This document shows, one piece after another, positions 5,937-9,064 of a DNA stretch of 9,064 bases; position 1 is the first letter of the stretch; every line of letters begins with the position of its first letter. The translations under genes and the position numbers were made by a program. Below the pieces are notes generated by a model. The model did not search any database, was not told where the DNA came from, and saw only the letters and a list, made by a program, of their open reading frames with translations. This DNA is from Deltaproteobacteria bacterium. GTDB lineage: Bacteria; Desulfobacterota; Desulfobacteria; Desulfobacterales; C00003060. The DNA lies in contig QMMV01000055.1 in assembly GCA_003647435.1 (NCBI GenBank), forward strand, positions 1-9,064, given 5' to 3'.

Positions 5937-6488
5937 TCACCACCAATACCAATAAGGATAATACCACCAGGGATAATGCCAGTAAGGGCAGGGGTAATAA
6001 ACCCTGTCTTTTTTCTCAACAGGCCAAAGGTGGATTTCCCTGGCAGAGATCAGAGGGTAGGTATATTCAATTTCACCCAGACGCTGAATCTTCTTCCCTT
6101 TAACCTCCCCGGCCACGGTGACCCTTCTTCCCCCGTTATAGATGGCGACATCTAAGTAACCGGGGTATAAGGCCAGAAACCTTCCCTCAGATTCATCCAC
6201 ATCCTTTGGCCTTCCCTGTATGTCAGCAGGCTTTTGAAGCACCTCGATCATTGTCCCTTCTTTCAGGTTTACCGAGGTTATAATCACCCCACTCCAGAGG
6301 ACAATTTTACCCTTATATGCTTGAGGGTCTTTCAACACTTCACTGAGAGTTAGCTCCTTTGCTATCTGCTCCCTCAATTGCTTGGAGATTACAGGAGCAC
6401 AGCCGGCAAAAGAAGAAAGAGCACAGACAAAAAATAAAATACACAACAGCAGATACCACTTGTTGATCTTTGTATCATTTTTCATCAT
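5937..6488 (-). CDS. Slp-family outer-membrane lipoprotein with aromatic C-terminal tail
   Basis: This 183-residue lipoprotein has a signal peptide with its hydrophobic core at 12-27 and the lipobox FAGC with Cys30, predicting a lipidated, probably outer-membrane protein. The body matches the Slp family (PF03843): a CAPVISKQL start, LSEVLKDPQAYKGKIVLWSG, EVLQKP with GRPKD, GRFLALYPGYLD, and VTVAGEVKGK leading to LGEIEYTYPLI and LW. E. coli Slp (188 residues) is starvation-induced; its exact role is unclear. Residues 164-183 are odd: 14 of the last 20 are Tyr or Trp, plus four Pro. I chose the double ATG at 6488 because the signal peptide begins there; an upstream in-frame ATG at 6626 would add 46 residues encoded by repeat-rich spacer DNA. 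It may be cotranscribed with the TPR gene 189 nt upstream. Confidence 0.88.
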   Translation of the reverse strand: MMKNDTKINKWYLLLCILFFVCALSSFAGCAPVISKQLREQIAKELTLSEVLKDPQAYKGKIVLWSGVIITSVNLKEGTMIEVLQKPADIQGRPKDVDESEGRFLALYPGYLDVAIYNGGRRVTVAGEVKGKKIQRLGEIEYTYPLISAREIHLWPVEKKDRVYYPCPYWHYPWWYYPYWYWW

Positions 6489-6524
6489 CTTTCGCTTCCA
6501 TTGAGAACTTAATTCGCTTCGCTC

Positions 6525-6556
6525 ACAATTGGTTGATTCGTTGATTGGTCGAGTGG
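6525..6556. repeat. Octanucleotide-periodic tract
   Basis: Units of 8 bp follow one another: TTGATTCG (6533-6540), TTGATTGG (6541-6548) and TCGAGTGG (6549-6556), preceded by a related CAATTGG. The tract lies in the spacer upstream of the Slp lipoprotein gene. Confidence 0.5.
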
Positions 6557-6615
6557 TTAAAGGACTTTGCGACTCGACTAAAGTCATAGGAATCTCCATA
6601 GGTTGTAGAGATTCC
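6548..6615. repeat. Two adjacent inverted repeats upstream of the Slp gene
   Basis: GTCGAGT (6548-6554) pairs with ACTCGAC (6572-6578) around a 17-nt loop. GGAATCTC (6589-6596) pairs perfectly with GAGATTCC (6608-6615) around an 11-nt loop. On the minus strand neither hairpin is followed by a T-run, so they are not standard terminators for the TPR gene. They lie in the 5' leader of the Slp message if transcription continues from tonB. Confidence 0.6.
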
Positions 6616-6643
6616 GTGACGTTCAATTACCGACAATCCTTTT

Positions 6644-6687
6644 CAGTGGTCAGTAGCCAGTGATCAGTGATCAATTGCTAATTGCTA
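6644..6687. repeat. Heptanucleotide tract spanning the end of the TPR gene
   Basis: In strict 7-bp register the plus strand reads CAGTGGT CAGTAGC CAGTGAT CAGTGAT, then CA, then ATTGCTA twice. The stop codon (6678-6680) and the last codons of the TPR gene lie inside this tract, so the C-terminus runs into repeat DNA. Confidence 0.8.
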
Positions 6688-7904
6688 ACTATTGATCCTA
6701 TCTGCTTCAATACCGCTTTAGCCATCTTACGCTGCTTGGGAAAGTGGGTTGCCTTTTGAAACGCACTCCTGGCAGCGTCTTTCTTACCCATTTGAAACGC
6801 GCAATAGCCCATCATCAGATATGCCCTGCCATTTTTGGAATCGAGGCGAGCACTTTGATCAAAGGCATCATAGGCTTTGTCGTAATTCTCTTCTTCGTAG
6901 AGCACCTGGCCCAGCATAAGCCAGAGCTTAGCTGTTGGTTTTTTCTCCAATGCCCGGTTTAATGCATCTATGGCTTTAGCGGGTTTGTGTGCACCGATAT
7001 ATGCCGAGGCAAGTTTTTCATAAACAGCCGGGTTACTCTCCATATGAACGGCCTTTTCATAGTATTCAGCCGCCTTCAGGGGCACTCCGACAGCATTGTT
7101 GAGATCACCAAGCAGCATGAGGTCCTTCAGGCTTATGGATGTCAGATATGAGTGGATAGTTAGTGCGGCTAAACCATTTTTATAATCGGTTTGCTGTAGA
7201 TGAAGCTGCGCCAGGATCTTCCACCAGCGGGGGTCAGCTCCGTTTTTATCAATCAGCTTGCGGACGACCGAAAATGCGTTTTCTTTAAGTCCCAGATCCA
7301 TGTACACCTTTAACAATGCTTCAAGCCACTCTGTCTTAGGGGAGGCTATCTCACCTGATACGAGACGCTCCAGATGCGGCAGGGCCTTTCTCTCCTTTTT
7401 TGCCATGATATAGGAAACAGCCGCATAATAGAGCAGGGCCGGGTCCTTTTTCTCGTTGACTTCATACGCTTTCAACAGGGAATCTCCCGCTTCATCGTAC
7501 TGTTTTATGTCGAAGTAGATCTTGCCCATATTTTGCCATGCAGCAGCAAATGCCGGGTATAAATTGGCAGCAGCCCTGTAATGCGGCAGGGCCTCTCTAT
7601 CTTTACCCGCCATGGCGAGGGCGTTGGCTAAGGTGAATTCCACAAGATAGTGTTTTTTTTGGGGGTTCTTCTCAATGAATTTCTTAAGGCATCCCTGTGC
7701 CTTCAGGTAGTCTTTCTTCTCCATCAACTGCTGGGCCTCATAGACAATTTTTTGAACCTTCGGTGTCAATTTTGGGGCTTTGCTTTCAGCCGATGCCGGG
7801 GAAAAAAACACAACTATAAGCTGAAAGCTCAAAGCTGAAAGGAAGAAATTTTTTATCGTCATAGCTTTGAGTATTCGGTTTTGAGTTTTGAATTTTAGCT
7901 TCAC
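6678..7904 (-). CDS. Exported TPR-repeat protein of the TonB cluster (TtpB-like position)
   Basis: This protein has 408 residues from a GTG start that overlaps the tonB stop by 4 nt (GTGA), implying translational coupling. An internal ATG at residue 15 would also give a signal peptide (core about 20-34, cleavage after ASA at 39) but has no ribosome site. From about residue 48 to the end it consists of roughly ten tetratricopeptide-like repeats, for example GKIYFDIKQYDEAGDSLLKA and VLYEEENYDKAYDAF, giving a periplasmic helical scaffold. Vibrio TonB2 clusters also carry a TPR gene after tonB2 whose role is poorly defined, so a job in assembling or linking the TonB complex to the envelope is plausible (inference). 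Both ends of the gene are made of heptanucleotide repeats: the signal-peptide codons and the final codons. Confidence 0.9.
   Translation of the reverse strand: MKLKFKTQNRILKAMTIKNFFLSALSFQLIVVFFSPASAESKAPKLTPKVQKIVYEAQQLMEKKDYLKAQGCLKKFIEKNPQKKHYLVEFTLANALAMAGKDREALPHYRAAANLYPAFAAAWQNMGKIYFDIKQYDEAGDSLLKAYEVNEKKDPALLYYAAVSYIMAKKERKALPHLERLVSGEIASPKTEWLEALLKVYMDLGLKENAFSVVRKLIDKNGADPRWWKILAQLHLQQTDYKNGLAALTIHSYLTSISLKDLMLLGDLNNAVGVPLKAAEYYEKAVHMESNPAVYEKLASAYIGAHKPAKAIDALNRALEKKPTAKLWLMLGQVLYEEENYDKAYDAFDQSARLDSKNGRAYLMMGYCAFQMGKKDAARSAFQKATHFPKQRKMAKAVLKQIGSIVSN
7814..7902. repeat. Two heptanucleotide tracts encoding the TPR protein signal peptide
   Basis: Plus-strand units at 7814-7841 are CTATAAG CTGAAAG CTCAAAG CTGAAAG. 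Units at 7861-7895 are ATAGCTT TGAGTAT TCGGTTT TGAGTTT TGAATTT. The two tracts are separated by 19 bp and together encode most of residues 1-31 of the exported TPR protein. The spacing is strictly 7 bp within each tract. Confidence 0.75.
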
Positions 7905-8572
7905 GCCTCTTCCATCTCGAATTCAATCGTCGTAACAACCCAGGTAGCAACGGCATGGCCACGAACTTTGCCCGGGGAGAATCTCCACGAAGGAAGGGCC
8001 TTGAGCACGCTGTCATCAAAAATCCCGGGCGGCGTCGACTTAAGAATCTTGATGTTGTTCACATAACCCTTTTCATCTACCAGGAATTTAACCTCTACCT
8101 TGCCGGTGATGTTAAGTCGCCTGGCGCGGTAGGGATAGATGGGCTTCATCTTGAAAATCGCCGTGGGCATTTGGTCCACCTCGGCCTGGTCATAAAAGTC
8201 TTTAAATGGAAATATAGTAGGGCCCCTGGCTGGTGGGGCTACGGGCATACCCCCTGTGAGCTTAGGATTTATCTCAAAGCTCAGGCGTGGCATCTCCATC
8301 TCTATTTTGGGCTTCGCTGCCATCTTATGCTGAAGTCTGACCGTAGGAATGACCTTTTTGGGAGGTTTTTTCTCGGGCAGTTTTTCTTCTTTTTCGGGCG
8401 GTGGTGGCTTTGGGGGGCTGATCTGCACCAGATTTACAGGGATAATGGTCTCAAGATCGCTTTTACTCAACTCGCCTTGTACGAAAAGGGGCAGCAGGGC
8501 AAACAAGAAGATATTGACCAGCAGAGCAACCACTGGAGCTGTAAAAAGCCTCCTGTCAACCGTAATGTTCAT
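7901..8572 (-). CDS. tonB: TonB energy-transducing protein (TonB2-like)
   Basis: This 223-residue protein spans the envelope. It has a short cytoplasmic start, one transmembrane helix (11-30), a Pro/Lys/Glu-rich stretch (53-77, PPKPPPPEKEEKLPEKKPPK) and a linker containing GGMPVAPP. The C-terminal TonB domain (about 134-220) shows PIYPYRARRLNITGKVEVKF, VDEKG and FDDSVLKALPSWRFSPGKV; the motif YP-x-RAR and the ending WRF-P are typical. It couples ExbB/ExbD motor energy to outer-membrane receptors such as the one encoded at 3053-5101. The short length and conserved linker resemble TonB2 rather than E. coli TonB. The His of the E. coli TonB membrane helix is not present; Asn20 is the only polar residue mid-helix. 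A weak GGTGG precedes the ATG. The gene lies 184 nt after exbD and overlaps the TPR gene by 4 nt. Confidence 0.93.
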   Translation of the reverse strand: MNITVDRRLFTAPVVALLVNIFLFALLPLFVQGELSKSDLETIIPVNLVQISPPKPPPPEKEEKLPEKKPPKKVIPTVRLQHKMAAKPKIEMEMPRLSFEINPKLTGGMPVAPPARGPTIFPFKDFYDQAEVDQMPTAIFKMKPIYPYRARRLNITGKVEVKFLVDEKGYVNNIKILKSTPPGIFDDSVLKALPSWRFSPGKVRGHAVATWVVTTIEFEMEEA

Positions 8573-8613
8573 TTACCACCGGAACGTTTCAGATTCTTGT
8601 ATTGTTACTGAAT

Positions 8614-8666
8614 AAATCCGAAATCCGAATATCGAAATCCGAAACAAATCCGGAATTCAAAATTCG
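8614..8666. repeat. Heptanucleotide tract between exbD and tonB
   Basis: The plus strand reads AAATCCG AAATCCG AATATCG AAATCCG, a 4-nt slip (AAAC), then AAATCCG GAATTCA AAATTCG in 7-bp register. ATCCGAAT (8623-8630) and ATTCGGAT (8662-8669) also form an inverted repeat. It fills part of an unusually long gap between two genes that are normally adjacent. No gene is visible in 8573-8756. Confidence 0.8.
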
Positions 8667-8756
8667 GATCACCAAAACTTTATTAGGTTTGTTGGGCCTC
8701 CTTACGACACATCTTGATTCGCATAACAAAATTTTTCATGCATTGTCCCAATCCTA

Positions 8757-9064
8757 CTACCCTTCTCCGGCCGACTTTAAAGCTGCAATACTGACATTCT
8801 TGGCTCCGGCCAGGCGGCATTGGTCCATCACCTGAATGACCACGCCAGTTTGGCTTGCCTTGTCTGCCACAATAACCACAGCCCCCTCGGGGTTTTCCGC
8901 CAAACATCGCTCAATATGCGGCCGAACGCTTCGAACGTCAATTTGCTTTCTTTCCAAAAAAACCCGGCCATCGGCAGAGATTCCAATAAGGATGTTCCCC
9001 TTTTCCTTGAGGGCCGCGGTGGAAGCCGTGGGACGTTGAACATCGATGCCTGTTTCCTTTACAA
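8757..9064 (-). CDS. exbD: ExbD/TolR-family protein, C-terminal periplasmic part (N-terminus outside window)
   Basis: The frame is open from the right edge to TAG at 8757, giving 101 complete codons. The sequence ILIGISADGRVFLERKQID, then VVIVADKASQTGVVIQVMD and CRLAGAKNVSIAA, matches the periplasmic C-terminal domain of ExbD/TolR: the A-D-K motif, the 'G.vi.vmd..r.aG...v.ia' pattern and the expected family ending. The N-terminal membrane helix with its proton-carrying Asp lies outside the window. ExbD works with ExbB in the inner membrane to convert proton-motive force into TonB movement. tonB follows 184 nt downstream on the same strand, so ExbD rather than TolR is the better label; an exbB gene is expected just beyond the right edge. 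Confidence 0.88.
   Translation of the reverse strand, partial: VKETGIDVQRPTASTAALKEKGNILIGISADGRVFLERKQIDVRSVRPHIERCLAENPEGAVVIVADKASQTGVVIQVMDQCRLAGAKNVSIAALKSAGEG

Noticed and set aside
5623..5967. 114-codon open frame on the minus strand
   Set aside because: It is a shadow of the coiled-coil gene; its Ser-rich translation mirrors that helix and shows no family motif.
6489..6626. 46-residue N-terminal extension of the Slp lipoprotein from an upstream ATG
   Set aside because: It would be encoded by octamer repeats and hairpins and would bury the signal peptide; the ATG pair at 6488 is the better start.
7955..8611. 218-codon open frame on the plus strand
   Set aside because: It lies entirely antisense to tonB, whose domain structure is unambiguous.
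1..9064. tRNA, rRNA, CRISPR array, transposase or integrase genes
   Set aside because: I looked on both strands and saw no cloverleaf, rRNA signature, spaced direct-repeat array or transposase motif.

Overview
The window comes from a Gram-negative bacterium. It encodes a TonB-dependent outer-membrane receptor, TonB, ExbD, an Slp-type lipoprotein and several exported proteins. Coding sequence is moderately AT-rich, and the spacers carry short tandem repeats and decayed palindromes. The gene set would fit Desulfobacterota, Nitrospirota or a related uncultured lineage, but this is a weak inference and I cannot name a species.

Nearly everything is on the minus strand, so the biological order runs from high to low coordinates. 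Right part: the C-terminal half of ExbD (8757-9064, cut by the window edge), tonB (7901-8572) and an exported TPR protein (6678-7904, overlapping tonB by 4 nt). This ExbD-TonB-TPR order resembles the TonB2-type energising systems of Vibrio. A roughly 190-nt repeat-rich spacer separates these from an Slp-family lipoprotein (5937-6488). It converges on the only plus-strand gene, a small coiled-coil/membrane-anchor protein (5594-5917).

Centre and left: a 492-nt gene-free region (5102-5593) holds short repeats, a decayed palindrome and, next to the receptor gene, a strongly structured leader with three stems. I cannot assign that leader to a known riboswitch class. It precedes an apparent operon: TonB-dependent receptor (3053-5101), exported alpha/beta hydrolase (2023-2949) and exported DUF4198 protein (1182-2006). 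A perfect 14-bp hairpin lies just after the receptor stop. Next come a 29-codon remnant that looks like the 3' end of a second receptor gene (1102-1191) and a membrane-anchored TPR protein that runs off the left edge (1-1063).

Working model (inference): the receptor imports a scarce metal, metal-chelate or cofactor using energy from the ExbD/TonB complex encoded nearby. The periplasmic hydrolase may process the imported ligand and the DUF4198 protein may handle the released metal. The leader may sense the ligand. The most unusual points are the unassigned leader, the receptor-tail remnant, the receptor-hydrolase-DUF4198 grouping, and heptanucleotide repeat tracts that sit in spacers and also encode the signal peptide of the TPR protein.
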